From Iamia majanohamensis (GTDB taxonomy: Bacteria > Actinomycetota > Acidimicrobiia > Acidimicrobiales > Iamiaceae), in contig NZ_CP116942.1 of the NCBI RefSeq assembly GCF_028532485.1, forward strand, positions 3,100,001 to 3,164,000: a stretch of 64,000 nt of DNA. Reading direction: 5' to 3'. Of this stretch, positions 51,263 to 60,313 are shown in pieces. The notes beneath the pieces are model-generated. The model was not told the DNA's origin. It saw only the letters and a list, made by a program, of their open reading frames with translations, and made no database searches. Each line of letters begins with the position of its first letter. The stretch's first letter is position 1. The translations under genes and the position numbers were made by a program.

Positions 51263-53068
51263 TCACGCCGCCGGCCCGGTCACGCCGTGGCGCTGGAGCC
51301 ACAGCTCGAGCAGGCCGACCTGCCACAGCTCGTTGCCTCGGAGCGGGGTGAGCCGCCCGTTGGGGTCGGCCAGGAGGGCGTCGACCGCCTCGGTGCGGAA
51401 GAGGCCCCGCTCCCGGGCCTCGGGCGAGGTCACCGCGTCGCGCACCATCTCCAGGTAGGGCCCCTCGAGGTGGGTGAGGGCGGGCACCGGGAAGTAGCCC
51501 TTGGGCCGGTCGATGACCTCCGAGGGGATCACCCGGCGGGCGGCCTGCTTGAGGACGCCCTTGCCCTCGTGGGCGATCTTGAGCTCGGGGGGGCAGGTGG
51601 CGGCCAGCTCGACCAGCTCGTGGTCGAGGAACGGCACCCGGCCCTCCAGGCCCCACGCCATGGTCATGTTGTCGACCCGCTTCACCGGGTCGTCGGTGAG
51701 CATGACGGTGGTGTCGAGGCGCAGGGCCCGGTCGATGCCGGTGGCGGCGCCGGGCAGGGCGAAGTGGTCGGCCACGAAGCGGCTGCTGGGGTCGCCGGGC
51801 GCCACCCGCCCCTCGGCGGCGAGGAGGGCCAGGGCCTCGGCGTCGCGGTCGAAGAACGCGGCCCGGTAGGCCTCGAGGGAGCCCTCGACCGACGCCGCCC
51901 CCGGGGCACCCATGGGCGGGTACCAGTGGTAGCCGGCGAAGACCTCGTCGGCCCCCTGGCCCGACTGCACCACCTTCACGTGGCGGGCCACCTCCTGGCT
52001 GAGGAGGTAGAAGGCCACGCAGTCGTGGCTGACCATGGGCTCGCTCATGGCGTCGATGGCCTCGGTGAGCGCGGGGAGCATGCGGTCGGCGCCGATGCGC
52101 ATCTGGTGGTGGTCGGTCTCGAAGCGCTCGGCCACCACGTCGGAGTACTTGAACTCGTCGCCCTCCACGCCGCCGACCGACTCGAAGCCGATGGAGAAGG
52201 TCATGAGCCCGGTCTGGCCGGCCTCGGCCAGCAGCCCGACGATGAGGCTGGAGTCGACCCCGCCGGAGAGCAGGCAGCCCACGGGGACGTCGGCCACCAG
52301 GCGGCGCTGCACGGCGAGGCGCAGCGAGTCGAGCACCGCATCCTCCCAGTCGCGCTCGGACCAGTCGGCCCGGTCGTCGCGACGGGTGAGGTCCGGCGCC
52401 CAGTACGTGGTCTCGATGCGGCGGCCGTCGGGCTCGAAGGCGACCAGCGTCGCCGGGGGCACCTTCCGGACACCCTGGAGGATGGTGAGCGGGGCCGGCA
52501 CCACCGAGTGGAAGCTCAGGTAGTGGTGGAGGGCGACCGGGTCGACGCGGGTGTCGACCCCGCCCCCGGCCAGGACGGCCGGCAGCGACGACGCGAAGCG
52601 GATGCGGTGGCCGTCCTCGGAGACGTAGAGGGGCTTGATGCCGAGGCGGTCGCGGGCCAGCAGCACCCGACCGGAGTCCCGCTCGACCACGGCGAAGGCG
52701 AACATCCCCTGGAGGTGGTCGACCACCCGGTCGCCCCAGTGGTGGTACCCCTTCAGGATCACCTCGGTGTCGCTGTGGGAGAAGAAGCGGTAGCCCTCGG
52801 CCGCGAGCTCCTCGCGCAGGGCCTCGTAGTTGTAGATGCAGCCGTTGAAGCAGACGGCCAGGCCCAGGTCGGGGTCGGCCATGGGCTGGGCCCCCGCCTC
52901 GGACAGGTCGATGATCCGCAGGCGCCGGTGGCCGAGGGCGACGCGGCCCTGGGACCACACGCCGGCCGCGTCGGGACCCCGGCGGGCCATGGCGTCGGCC
53001 ATGGCCGCGACCGCGGCCACGTCGGGCCGGGCGCCGTCGAGCCGGATCTCACCTGCGATGCCGCACAT
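51263..53068 (-). CDS. asnO: N-acetylglutaminylglutamine amidotransferase (asparagine synthetase-like)
   Basis: 601 residues from ATG at 53068. The nucleophile Cys2 (MCGIAGEI) opens the glutaminase domain, with ARRGPDAAGVW, CFNGCIYNYEALREEL and LARDRLGIKPLY. The synthetase domain has the PP-loop LLSGGVDSSLIVGLLAE, SGQGADEVFAGY and VDNMTMAWGLEGRVPFLDHELVELA. It amidates N-acetylglutaminylglutamine to NAGGN. First gene of the three-gene operon; the divergent promoter gap (53069-53245) is shared with the cyclopropane synthase gene. Confidence 0.93.
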   Translation of the reverse strand: MCGIAGEIRLDGARPDVAAVAAMADAMARRGPDAAGVWSQGRVALGHRRLRIIDLSEAGAQPMADPDLGLAVCFNGCIYNYEALREELAAEGYRFFSHSDTEVILKGYHHWGDRVVDHLQGMFAFAVVERDSGRVLLARDRLGIKPLYVSEDGHRIRFASSLPAVLAGGGVDTRVDPVALHHYLSFHSVVPAPLTILQGVRKVPPATLVAFEPDGRRIETTYWAPDLTRRDDRADWSERDWEDAVLDSLRLAVQRRLVADVPVGCLLSGGVDSSLIVGLLAEAGQTGLMTFSIGFESVGGVEGDEFKYSDVVAERFETDHHQMRIGADRMLPALTEAIDAMSEPMVSHDCVAFYLLSQEVARHVKVVQSGQGADEVFAGYHWYPPMGAPGAASVEGSLEAYRAAFFDRDAEALALLAAEGRVAPGDPSSRFVADHFALPGAATGIDRALRLDTTVMLTDDPVKRVDNMTMAWGLEGRVPFLDHELVELAATCPPELKIAHEGKGVLKQAARRVIPSEVIDRPKGYFPVPALTHLEGPYLEMVRDAVTSPEARERGLFRTEAVDALLADPNGRLTPLRGNELWQVGLLELWLQRHGVTGPAA

Positions 53069-53245
53069 GCGGGACGACCCTACCGGGGCGTCCGGAGCCG
53101 GCCGATCGGACGTGTGGCACACCGGGCGCCACCCCGCGACGTGCCCACCCTGCGGGCGATCCCGACGCGATGTGTCCCCTCCGCGCCCGTTCCGGCCTCC
53201 GAGGCGCTAGACCGGTCGCACCGCCGCACCCGAGGAGGTTGTGCC

Positions 53246-54568
53246 ATGGAGGACGTGGCCTCGACCCTGGCCCCCCTGGTCCGTCGCCTGCTGGGCGGGA
53301 CCCTTCCCGTCCGGCTGGAGGCGTGGGACGGCAGCGCCGTCGACCCCGACCCCGGAGCCGACGGCGATCGCCCCCCGGTCACCGTGCTCGTCCGCTCCCC
53401 CGACGCGCTGCGCCGCATCCTCTACGCGCCGGGCGAGCTGGGCCTGGCCCGCGCCCACATCGCCGGCGACATCGACATCGAGGGCGACGTGTTCGCGCTC
53501 CTCGACGTGCGCCGCCACCTGGGCGAGGCGGCCGAGCACGTGGTGGTGGGGCCGTCGGCCCGCGACCTGGCCCCCATGGTCGGCACGCTGCGGCGGCTGG
53601 GGGCCCTCGGCCGCCCCCTGCCCCCGCCCGAGGAGGAGGCCCGGTCCCGGGGCCGGCTCCACAGCCGGCGGCGGGACTCCTCCGCCGTCCGCCACCACTA
53701 CGACGTGGGCAACGACTTCTACCGCCTGGTGCTCGGCCCGTCGCTCACCTACTCCTGCGCCTACTGGGCCGACGGGGTCGACGACCTGGCCTCGGCCCAG
53801 GCGGCCAAGCACGAGCTGGTCTGCCGCAAGCTCGGCCTCGAGCCGGGCATGCGGGTGCTCGACATCGGCTGCGGCTGGGGCTCCTTCGTCCTCCACGCCG
53901 CCCGCCACCACGGGGCCCGGGCCCTCGGCGTCACCCTGTCGCCCGAGCAGGCGGCCATGGCCCGCCAGCGCGTGGCCGAGGCGGGCCTCGAGGACCGGGT
54001 CGAGATCCGGGTCCAGGACTACCGCGACCTCGACGACGAGCCCTTCCCCGCGGTGGCCAGCGTCGGCATGTTCGAGCACGTCGGCGCCGACCAGGCCCGC
54101 ACCTACGCCCGCACCGTCGCCCGTCTGGTGGCCCCCGGCGGGCGCCTCCTGAACCACGCCATCTCCCGCCCGAACCCCGACGACCGGGCCGGCGTCGACC
54201 CCCGCAGCTTCATCGGCCGCTACGTGTTCCCCGACGCCGCCCTCCACGAGGTGGGCCAGGTCGTGTCGACGCTCCAGTCGGCCGGCCTCGAGGTCCGCGA
54301 CGTCGAGTCCCTGCGGGAGCACTACGCCCGGACGCTCCGGGCGTGGGTCGACAACCTGCAGGACGGCTGGGAGCAGGCCCAGCGCCTCGCCGGCCCGGGC
54401 CGGGCCCGCACCTGGCGCCTCTACATGGCCGGCTCCGCGGTGGGCTTCGAGGAGGGCCGCATCTCGATCCACCAGGTGCTGGCCGTGCGCCCCCACGCCG
54501 ACGGGCGCAGCGACTTTCCCGCCACCCGCACCTGGCTGGCCTCGGACCACCCCGTCACCGGGAGCTGA
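53246..54568 (+). CDS. Cyclopropane-fatty-acyl-phospholipid synthase family methyltransferase
   Basis: 440 residues from ATG at 53246, with a strong GAGGAGG. The N-terminal lipid-binding part (LARAHIAGDIDIEGDVFALL) and the motif RRDSSAVRHHYDVGNDFYRLVLG precede the SAM domain (VLDIGCGWGSFVLHAA), then GVTLSPEQA and VASVGMFEHVG. The catalytic acidic and Cys residues (SLTYSCAYW) are present. It methylates unsaturated acyl chains in membrane lipids. Divergence from the NAGGN operon hints at a joint osmotic or envelope stress response. Confidence 0.9.
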   Translation: MEDVASTLAPLVRRLLGGTLPVRLEAWDGSAVDPDPGADGDRPPVTVLVRSPDALRRILYAPGELGLARAHIAGDIDIEGDVFALLDVRRHLGEAAEHVVVGPSARDLAPMVGTLRRLGALGRPLPPPEEEARSRGRLHSRRRDSSAVRHHYDVGNDFYRLVLGPSLTYSCAYWADGVDDLASAQAAKHELVCRKLGLEPGMRVLDIGCGWGSFVLHAARHHGARALGVTLSPEQAAMARQRVAEAGLEDRVEIRVQDYRDLDDEPFPAVASVGMFEHVGADQARTYARTVARLVAPGGRLLNHAISRPNPDDRAGVDPRSFIGRYVFPDAALHEVGQVVSTLQSAGLEVRDVESLREHYARTLRAWVDNLQDGWEQAQRLAGPGRARTWRLYMAGSAVGFEEGRISIHQVLAVRPHADGRSDFPATRTWLASDHPVTGS

Positions 54569-54611
54569 CCGTCCGGCGCCAGCGGGTGGCCTCGGGGTGA
54601 CGTCACGATGA

Positions 54612-55588
54612 CGTCACGAGGTGCCAGGAGGCTCAGCGGATTGGTCGGGTGTGGTGGTTGCGGTGGTCGATGAGCTTGGCGGTGATGAGCAGGGTGGTGG
54701 CGAGGCAGAGGGCGGCGTGACGGTGCTCGGTGCGTCGGTCGGTGTTGCGGCGGAGCTGTCCGAAGTTCGACAGCCAGGAGTTGGTCCGCTCGACGACCCA
54801 GCGGTGTCCGAAGCCGACCAGTGGGGTCCGGCCTTGGCCGGGGTGGTTGCGGGGGATCACGTCGACTGCGGTGATGTCGTAGCCGGCGAGGCGGTCGGGC
54901 AGTGAGGCGTAGCCGAAGCCTCGGTCGAGGTGCAGGGTGCCGATCTTGAGGTGGTTCGGATCGGCGGCGATGGCGTCCAGGGTGGGGCCGAGCATCTTGT
55001 AGTCGTTGCGGTTCGCGCCGTCGATGGTCCAGGCCAGCGGGATGCCTGCGGCGTCGACGCCGGTGCACCACTTCCAGCCGAGGCGGCCCTTCTGACCTGG
55101 GCCGACACCGGTGCCGGGGCCGCCGCAGGGAGCGAGGTGGTTGCTGCCGTCGATGACGACGTGGCCGGTGTCGAGACCGATGATCGTGTCGTAGGCGGCC
55201 CGGGCTTGTGCGGCGAGCCGGTCAAAGACTCCGGCGTGCACCCATTCGTCGCGGCGAGCTCGAAGGGTGGTGTCAGAGACCTGGTGGTCCAGCAGGAACT
55301 CGATGGTCTCCCAGGCGGCCCCGGTGACGATCCGTTGCAGCAGACCACGGAAGATGAGCCGGTCAGGGACCCTTGGTCGTCCACCTCCGATGCGGTGCGT
55401 GGGAGGCGCCGGCAGCAGGGCTTCGAGGGTGACGAAGACCGCATCGCTGACTTCGGGATCGAGCGCGCGCATCATGGGAGGGACCTCCCCTGGTCGGTTG
55501 TGTTGGGCGCACTCGCCATCAAACGCGAGCCACCGCTCCGACCCGGGGATGGTCACCAATCCGCGCGGCCTCCAGGCACCTCGTGACG
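54612..55588 (-). mobile_element. IS5-type insertion sequence
   Basis: 977 bp. Ends share the inverted repeat CGTCACGAGGTGCC, then imperfect similarity continuing through GGAGGC to GCGGATTGGT. It contains a single complete transposase gene on the minus strand. No obvious target duplication is visible. The right end lies 16 bp from the acyl-CoA dehydrogenase stop, so that gene is undamaged. Confidence 0.82.
54633..55475 (-). CDS. IS5-family transposase
   Basis: 280 residues from the first of two adjacent ATGs at 55475, after GGGGAGG. N-terminal DUF4096-type domain (IFRGLLQRIVTGAAWETIEFLLDHQVSDTTLRARRDEW) and DDE core: Asp in VVIDGSNHLAP, Asp in LHLDRGFGYASL and Glu in RWVVERTNSWLSNFGQL. Frame intact and length typical. 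No relation to the IS3 element in the window. Confidence 0.93.
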   Translation of the reverse strand: MMRALDPEVSDAVFVTLEALLPAPPTHRIGGGRPRVPDRLIFRGLLQRIVTGAAWETIEFLLDHQVSDTTLRARRDEWVHAGVFDRLAAQARAAYDTIIGLDTGHVVIDGSNHLAPCGGPGTGVGPGQKGRLGWKWCTGVDAAGIPLAWTIDGANRNDYKMLGPTLDAIAADPNHLKIGTLHLDRGFGYASLPDRLAGYDITAVDVIPRNHPGQGRTPLVGFGHRWVVERTNSWLSNFGQLRRNTDRRTEHRHAALCLATTLLITAKLIDHRNHHTRPIR

Positions 55589-55604
55589 CTCTGCGAGGGC
55601 AGCC

Positions 55605-57392
55605 CTAGAAGGACGCGCCCATGAGGTCGTCCTTGCCCGAGGTGGCCGGGCCGACGAGGCCGTGGACCTCGGGCAGGACGTTGCGGGCGAAGAAGCGGGC
55701 GGTGATCAGCTTCTCCTCCAGGAAGGAGCTGTCCCCGTCGCCGGCGTCGAGCCGGCGGGAGGCGAGCAGGGCCTGCTTGCCCATCAGCCAGCCCGCCGCG
55801 GTGAGGGCGAAGAGGCGCTGGAACGGGGTCGCGGCCGACAGGGCCACGACCGGGTCCTCCATGCCGTTCTCCATCAGCCACCGGCCGGTCGACTCGGTGG
55901 CGTCGACCGCCTTGGCCAGCTCCTCGGCGATGGGGGCCAGGCCGTCGCCGGCGCCCTCCAGCTCGGTGACCGTGGCCCGCATGCGGGCGACCTGGTCGGT
56001 GAACACGCCGCCGGCGCGCATGGGCATCTTGCGGCCCACCAGGTCCATGGCCTGGATGCCGTTGGTGCCCTCGTAGATCTGGGTGATCTTGGCGTCGCGG
56101 TAGTGCTGGGCCGCGCCGGTCTCCTCGATGTAGCCCATGCCGCCGTGGACCTGGATGCCGATCGAGGTCACCCGCTCGGCCTCGTCGGTGCACCAGCTCT
56201 TGGCGAGGGGGATCAGCAGGTCGACGAGCTCCTGGGCCTCGGTGCGGTCGGCCTCCTCGGAGGCGTGCTTGGCGATGTCGATGTGCTCGGCGACGGTGTA
56301 GGCGAGGGCCCGCATGGCCTCGGTGACCGACCGCATGGTGAGCAGGTTCCGGCGCACGTCGGGGTGGTCGACGATGAGGGACTTCTCGCCCCGGGCCGCG
56401 CCGGGGGCGTAGCCCTGGTGCCGCTCCTTGGCGTAGTCGAGCGCCTGCTGGTAGCTGCGCTCGGCCAGGCCCAGGCCCTCGACGCCCACGCCGAGGCGGG
56501 CGTTGTTCATCATCGTGAACATGTACCGCATCCCGGCGTTCTCCTCGCCGATGAGGTAGCCGACGGCCCCGTCGCTCTCGTCGCCGTAGGCGAGGACGCA
56601 GGTGGGGCTGGCCTTGATGCCCATCTTGTGCTCGAGGGAGACGACCTTGACGTCGTTGCGCTCGCCCAGGGACCCGTCCTCCTCGACGAGGTACTTGGGC
56701 ACGATGAAGCAGGAGATGCCCTTGGTGCCGGTCGGGGCGTCGGGGGTGCGGGCCAGCACCAGGTGGACGATGTTCTCGGTGAGGTCGTGCTCGCCGAAGG
56801 TGATGTAGATCTTCTGGCCGGTGATGCGGTAGCTGCCGTCGTCCTGGCGGACGGCGCGGGTCCGAAGGGCGCCCACGTCGGAGCCGGCGTCGGGCTCGGT
56901 GAGGTTCATGGACCCGGCCCACTCCCCGGAGACCATGCGCTTCAGGTAGACCTCGCGCTGCTCCTCGCTGCCGTGGAACAGGATGGCGTCGATGGCGCCC
57001 TGGGTGAGCAGCGGCGCCATGGCCAGGGCCATGTTGGCGCTGTTCAGCATCTCCTGCATGGCGATGCCGACGACCCACGGGAAGCCGCCGCCGCCGTACT
57101 CCGGCTCGAAGGGCACCGCCCCCCAGCCGGCGTCCGCGTAGGCCTGGTAGGCCTCCTTGAAGCCCTCGGGGGTGACCACCCCGTCGCCCTCCATGTGGGA
57201 CCCGACGGTGTCGCCGGTGACGTTGGTCGGCGCCCACACCTCGGCCATGAGGCGGCCGAACTCCTCGAGCACCGCCTGCACGCTGTCGGCGTCGATCTCG
57301 CCGTAGGGCTCCAGCTTGGTGAGGCCGTCGAGGTCGACGAGGCCGTCGATCGTGAAGCGGATGTCGTCGAGGGGTGCGGCGTAGTCCGACAT
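55605..57392 (-). CDS. Acyl-CoA dehydrogenase (DmdC-like, with C-terminal extension)
   Basis: 595 residues from ATG at 57392. FAD-dependent acyl-CoA dehydrogenase: MNLTEPDAGSDVGALRTRA (FAD/substrate region), ITGQKIYITFGEHDL, QVHGGMGYIEETGAAQHYRDAKITQIYEGTNGIQAMDLVGRK with catalytic Glu in IYEGTNG, and the roughly 120-residue extra helical domain typical of DmdC/FadE5-like enzymes. Family members oxidise methylmercaptopropionyl-CoA or medium and long acyl-CoAs. No other degradation genes are adjacent. Confidence 0.9.
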   Translation of the reverse strand: MSDYAAPLDDIRFTIDGLVDLDGLTKLEPYGEIDADSVQAVLEEFGRLMAEVWAPTNVTGDTVGSHMEGDGVVTPEGFKEAYQAYADAGWGAVPFEPEYGGGGFPWVVGIAMQEMLNSANMALAMAPLLTQGAIDAILFHGSEEQREVYLKRMVSGEWAGSMNLTEPDAGSDVGALRTRAVRQDDGSYRITGQKIYITFGEHDLTENIVHLVLARTPDAPTGTKGISCFIVPKYLVEEDGSLGERNDVKVVSLEHKMGIKASPTCVLAYGDESDGAVGYLIGEENAGMRYMFTMMNNARLGVGVEGLGLAERSYQQALDYAKERHQGYAPGAARGEKSLIVDHPDVRRNLLTMRSVTEAMRALAYTVAEHIDIAKHASEEADRTEAQELVDLLIPLAKSWCTDEAERVTSIGIQVHGGMGYIEETGAAQHYRDAKITQIYEGTNGIQAMDLVGRKMPMRAGGVFTDQVARMRATVTELEGAGDGLAPIAEELAKAVDATESTGRWLMENGMEDPVVALSAATPFQRLFALTAAGWLMGKQALLASRRLDAGDGDSSFLEEKLITARFFARNVLPEVHGLVGPATSGKDDLMGASF

Positions 57393-57613
57393 GGGCCCGA
57401 GCGTAGGTCCCGCCTCCCTCGACGGGCGACCCGTCGCACGCACCGTGCGAGCACCCGGCCGACCGGGCGCCGACGGCGCTTCGGGCCACCGGCCCCTCGG
57501 CCGTCGCCGCCCCACCCCGCGTCGGCGGCCCCTCGGGCCTCGCATCCTCACGATCCGGTGACGTCGAGCGCCACCGGGTGCGGTCGCCCCTGCGGCCCGG
57601 CACGCTGGTGGCC

Positions 57614-58054
57614 ATGAGCGACCCCTCCACCCCCACCGACCGCGGAGCCTCGATCCCCTCCGACGAGGAGCTGCGGGCCCGCCTCACCCCCCTGCAGTAC
57701 GAGGTCACCCAGCAGGAGGGCACCGAGCGAGCCTTCAGCGGCGAGTACTGGGACACCAAGGACCCGGGCACCTACACCTGCATCGTGTGCGAGACGCCGC
57801 TGTTCCGCTCCGAGGTGAAGTACGACTCGGGCACCGGCTGGCCCTCGTTCTGGGAGGCCATCGACCCCGACAAGGTGACCCTGGTCGAGGACCGCAAGCT
57901 CTTCATGCGTCGCACCGAGGTGCGCTGCGCCACCTGCGGGGCCCACCTGGGCCACGTCTTCCCCGACGGCCCGAAGCCCACCGGCGAGCGCTACTGCATG
58001 AACTCGGCCTCCCTCTGCCTCGTCCCCGACGCCGAGTCCTCGACCGACACCTGA
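57614..58054 (+). CDS. msrB: Peptide-methionine (R)-S-oxide reductase
   Basis: 146 residues from ATG at 57614 (12 codons inside a longer open frame). Complete Msr[49 protein letters not shown] and catalytic Cys in RYCMNSASL. The two CxxC pairs bind structural zinc. Repairs methionine-R-sulfoxide in oxidised proteins using thioredoxin. Confidence 0.94.
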   Translation: MSDPSTPTDRGASIPSDEELRARLTPLQYEVTQQEGTERAFSGEYWDTKDPGTYTCIVCETPLFRSEVKYDSGTGWPSFWEAIDPDKVTLVEDRKLFMRRTEVRCATCGAHLGHVFPDGPKPTGERYCMNSASLCLVPDAESSTDT

Positions 58055-58064
58055 CCGCTCCGAT

Positions 58065-58110
58065 CTGGGGCAGATCGCCGGGCCCCTGACGCCCGCGATC
58101 GACCCCGGAA
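58065..58110. repeat. 46-bp palindromic intergenic repeat, copy 1
   Basis: Starts CTGGGGCAGATCGCCGGGCC and ends GCGATCGACCCCGGAA. The two sides can form an imperfect stem. Further copies lie at 60187-60232 and 60249-60294. It sits between msrB and the sigma factor gene. Confidence 0.65.
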
Positions 58111-58182
58111 GCGAGGATCTGGGCATCGCCTGTTCACACTTCGCGGTCCTGCGCACCCTTGAGGGGTGTGCAGGAGGCGACG

Positions 58183-58674
58183 GTGAGCACCGATCCCGAC
58201 CTCGACCGGCTGCGCCCGGTCTACGAGGACATCCACGCCCGCCTCTGGCGCGCCGTGCTGGCGTGGAGCGGCTCCGCCCACGTCGCCGACGAGGCGGTGG
58301 CCGAGGCCTTCGCCCAGGCCGCGCGACGGGGAGACGCCGTCCGTGACCCGGCGGCGTGGGTGTGGCGGGCGGCCTTCCGCATCGCCGGGGGCGAGCTGGC
58401 GCGCCTGCGCGAGACCGAGCACCTGGCCGACGTCGACCCGCCGTCGCGAGCCGCCTTCCTCCCGGCCGACACCGTCGACCTCCTCCGCGCCCTGCGTCGC
58501 CTGAGCGACCAGCAGCGGCGGGCCGTGGTGCTCGTCGACGGGGCCGGCATGACGGCCCCCCAGGCCGCCGCCGTGCTCGCCACCTCCCCCGCCACCGTGC
58601 GGGTGCAGCTCTCCCGTGCCCGGCGCCGACTGCGCAGCCTGCTCTCCGACCAGGAGCCCGACGATGCCCACTGA
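58183..58674 (+). CDS. ECF-type RNA polymerase sigma factor
   Basis: 163 residues from GTG at 58183, which has AGGAGG 5 nt upstream. Region 2 (VADEAVAEAFAQAARRGDAVRDPAAWVWRAAFRIA) and region 4 (LRRLSDQQRRAVVLVDGAGMTAPQAAAVLATSPATVRVQLSRARRRLRSLL) are present. The -10 recognition part is diverged. It overlaps the following membrane-protein gene by 11 bp, so that protein is probably its anti-sigma factor. Target genes unknown. Confidence 0.85.
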   Translation: MSTDPDLDRLRPVYEDIHARLWRAVLAWSGSAHVADEAVAEAFAQAARRGDAVRDPAAWVWRAAFRIAGGELARLRETEHLADVDPPSRAAFLPADTVDLLRALRRLSDQQRRAVVLVDGAGMTAPQAAAVLATSPATVRVQLSRARRRLRSLLSDQEPDDAH

Positions 58675-60040
58675 TCCGTCCTCCCCCTTCGACCCGCTCG
58701 ACCGGCTCGACCCGCCCGACCAGTGGAACGACATCGCCGCCCGGGCTGCCGACCCCGAGCGGGTGGCCGTGGCCGGCCCCGACCGGCCACCGGCCGGCGG
58801 TCGGCGACGCGCCGCCGCCGTGCTGGCCGTCGCCGCCGCCGTGGTCCTGCTGGTCGGCGGCATCGCCCTGGCCCGCTCCGGGGATGGCGGCGGCGAGGTG
58901 TCCACCGCTGCCTCGCCGCCGGGCGGCCCGGACGTCATCCCCGGAGCCTGCCCCTTCTCCACGGAGCCGGGGCCCGGGGTGCCGACGCTCGAGCCTGCGC
59001 CCCGACCGGTCGATGCGCCGTCTGCGGCGCTCGACCCGCCCACGGTCGGCGTCGGCCGGGTCGGCGACCTGCGCGTCGCCGTGGCCGTCAGCTCGTTCCC
59101 GCCAGGAGAGGTCGAGGTCCGGGAGCGGTGGTCGACGACCGGCGAAGGGGTGGCCATCGGCTGGTTGGCCGGGGAGGATCCGATCCAGGTCCTCCGGACC
59201 GGGGACCTCGGCCTCGGGCCGGACCTGCTCGCCGTCTCGGGAGGTGGGCACCTCGGCGACCCCGTCGATCGGTGTCGCGACGTCCTCGTGCAGGTCGTCC
59301 AGCCCAACCCTGGAGCGGACACCCGGGGCGACGTCCCACCGGCCACCACTGCGCCCCGCGACGAGGGGACATCCACGGGCGGGTCGACGGCCGGATCCGA
59401 GTCGGCGACGACCGCTTCGGCGCGAGGTGAGAGCGACGACGACCCTGCTGCCGTCGCCGAGGCGGAGGCCCGAGCCCTCATCGAGGAGGTGCTGGAGGCG
59501 ATCCGCTTCCCGGAGTCGGACGCCACCACCACGACAGCAGCGGAGGACGAGCCCGAGGGGACCATCGACGGGGAGTGCCCCTTCTACCTCGACCCGGCGG
59601 CGGACCTGCCCGCGCTCGGCTCGGGCCGAGCCATCGACGTCCCCGCCGCACTCGTGGCGCCCACGGTCGGCTTCGCGCGGCTCGGCGACGATGCGATCGA
59701 GGTCGCGGTCAGCACCCTCCCTGCCAGCGAGGCCCAGCGTCAGGACCGATGGAGCACGACGGAGGCCGGGGTGGACATCGGCTGGTTGCAGCCCGGCAGT
59801 GCCATCCTCCCGACCGACCCGGTCCCGGCTGGTGACACCCAGGTCGGGGGACCGATCCCCATCGCCGTCGGTGGCGGGCACGTGGGCGGTCCCGATGAGC
59901 GCTGCCGCGACGTCGTCGTGCAGGTCTTCCTCGACGTCAACCGACCACCCGGGCCCTCCGACGACGCGGCGGACGACGCCGCCCTGGCGCGGGGGGAGGC
60001 CCTCATCGAGAGGGTCCTCCGGGCGATCCGTCTCGAGTGA
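58664..60040 (+). CDS. Membrane protein with two tandem copies of an exported domain, probable anti-sigma partner
   Basis: 458 residues from ATG at 58664. Cytoplasmic N-terminus (about 1-47), one transmembrane helix (AAAVLAVAAAVVLLVGGIALA) and two similar exported domains of about 120 residues each, joined by a Thr/Ser/Ala-rich linker. Matching blocks include CPF, PTVG(V/F)-x-R-x-GD, RWSTTE/G and (V/A)-x-IGWL. Near the domain ends are GGGH(L/V)G and (D/E)RCRDV(L/V)VQV. The domain family is unknown to me. Coupling to a sigma factor gene suggests signal sensing outside the cell. Confidence 0.7.
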   Translation: MPTDPSSPFDPLDRLDPPDQWNDIAARAADPERVAVAGPDRPPAGGRRRAAAVLAVAAAVVLLVGGIALARSGDGGGEVSTAASPPGGPDVIPGACPFSTEPGPGVPTLEPAPRPVDAPSAALDPPTVGVGRVGDLRVAVAVSSFPPGEVEVRERWSTTGEGVAIGWLAGEDPIQVLRTGDLGLGPDLLAVSGGGHLGDPVDRCRDVLVQVVQPNPGADTRGDVPPATTAPRDEGTSTGGSTAGSESATTASARGESDDDPAAVAEAEARALIEEVLEAIRFPESDATTTTAAEDEPEGTIDGECPFYLDPAADLPALGSGRAIDVPAALVAPTVGFARLGDDAIEVAVSTLPASEAQRQDRWSTTEAGVDIGWLQPGSAILPTDPVPAGDTQVGGPIPIAVGGGHVGGPDERCRDVVVQVFLDVNRPPGPSDDAADDAALARGEALIERVLRAIRLE

Positions 60041-60158
60041 CGGCCGGATCTGGGCCGTTGCCGACCCCACCCCACTCCCGTTCGGGGAGGCGCCCCCCGT
60101 GACCATCCGCTACCGGTTCCCGGACGGCACGACCGTCGACAGGACCAGCAACGCCTGA
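60041..60158 (+). other. Possible coding remnant
   Basis: A frame different from the preceding gene ends with PVTIRYRFPDGTTVDRTSNA and a stop at 60158. The strand-like sequence looks protein-like, but there is no start or recognisable family. It may be a leftover of an older gene end. Confidence 0.25.
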
Positions 60159-60186
60159 TCCGACCCCGCAATGCGCCCGGGTCGCT

Positions 60187-60294
60187 CTGGGGCAGATCGC
60201 CGGGCCACTGAGCCCAGCGATCGACCCCGGAACGAGTGGGGCAGTCTTCCGGGGCAGATCGCCGTCGCCCGCGCACCGGGGATCGACCCCGGAA
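60187..60294. repeat. 46-bp palindromic intergenic repeat, copies 2 and 3
   Basis: Two copies of the repeat also seen at 58065, at 60187-60232 and 60249-60294. Both keep GGGGCAGATCGCCG and GATCGACCCCGGAA at identical spacing, with variable middles. They fill the gap between two convergent genes and may end transcription. Confidence 0.65.
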
Positions 60295-60313
60295 GGGGCG
60301 GGGCCGGCTCCTC

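Noticed and set aside
50885-53245. Plus-strand open frame leading into the cyclopropane synthase gene
   Set aside because: It lies opposite ngg and asnO, is Gly/Val/His-rich shadow sequence, and the synthase has a strong ribosome site at ATG 53246.
55662-57617. 650-codon plus-strand frame opposite the acyl-CoA dehydrogenase
   Set aside because: Composition (Leu/Gly/Val/Ala/Asp) is the typical antisense shadow of a GC-rich gene; the minus strand has all dehydrogenase motifs.
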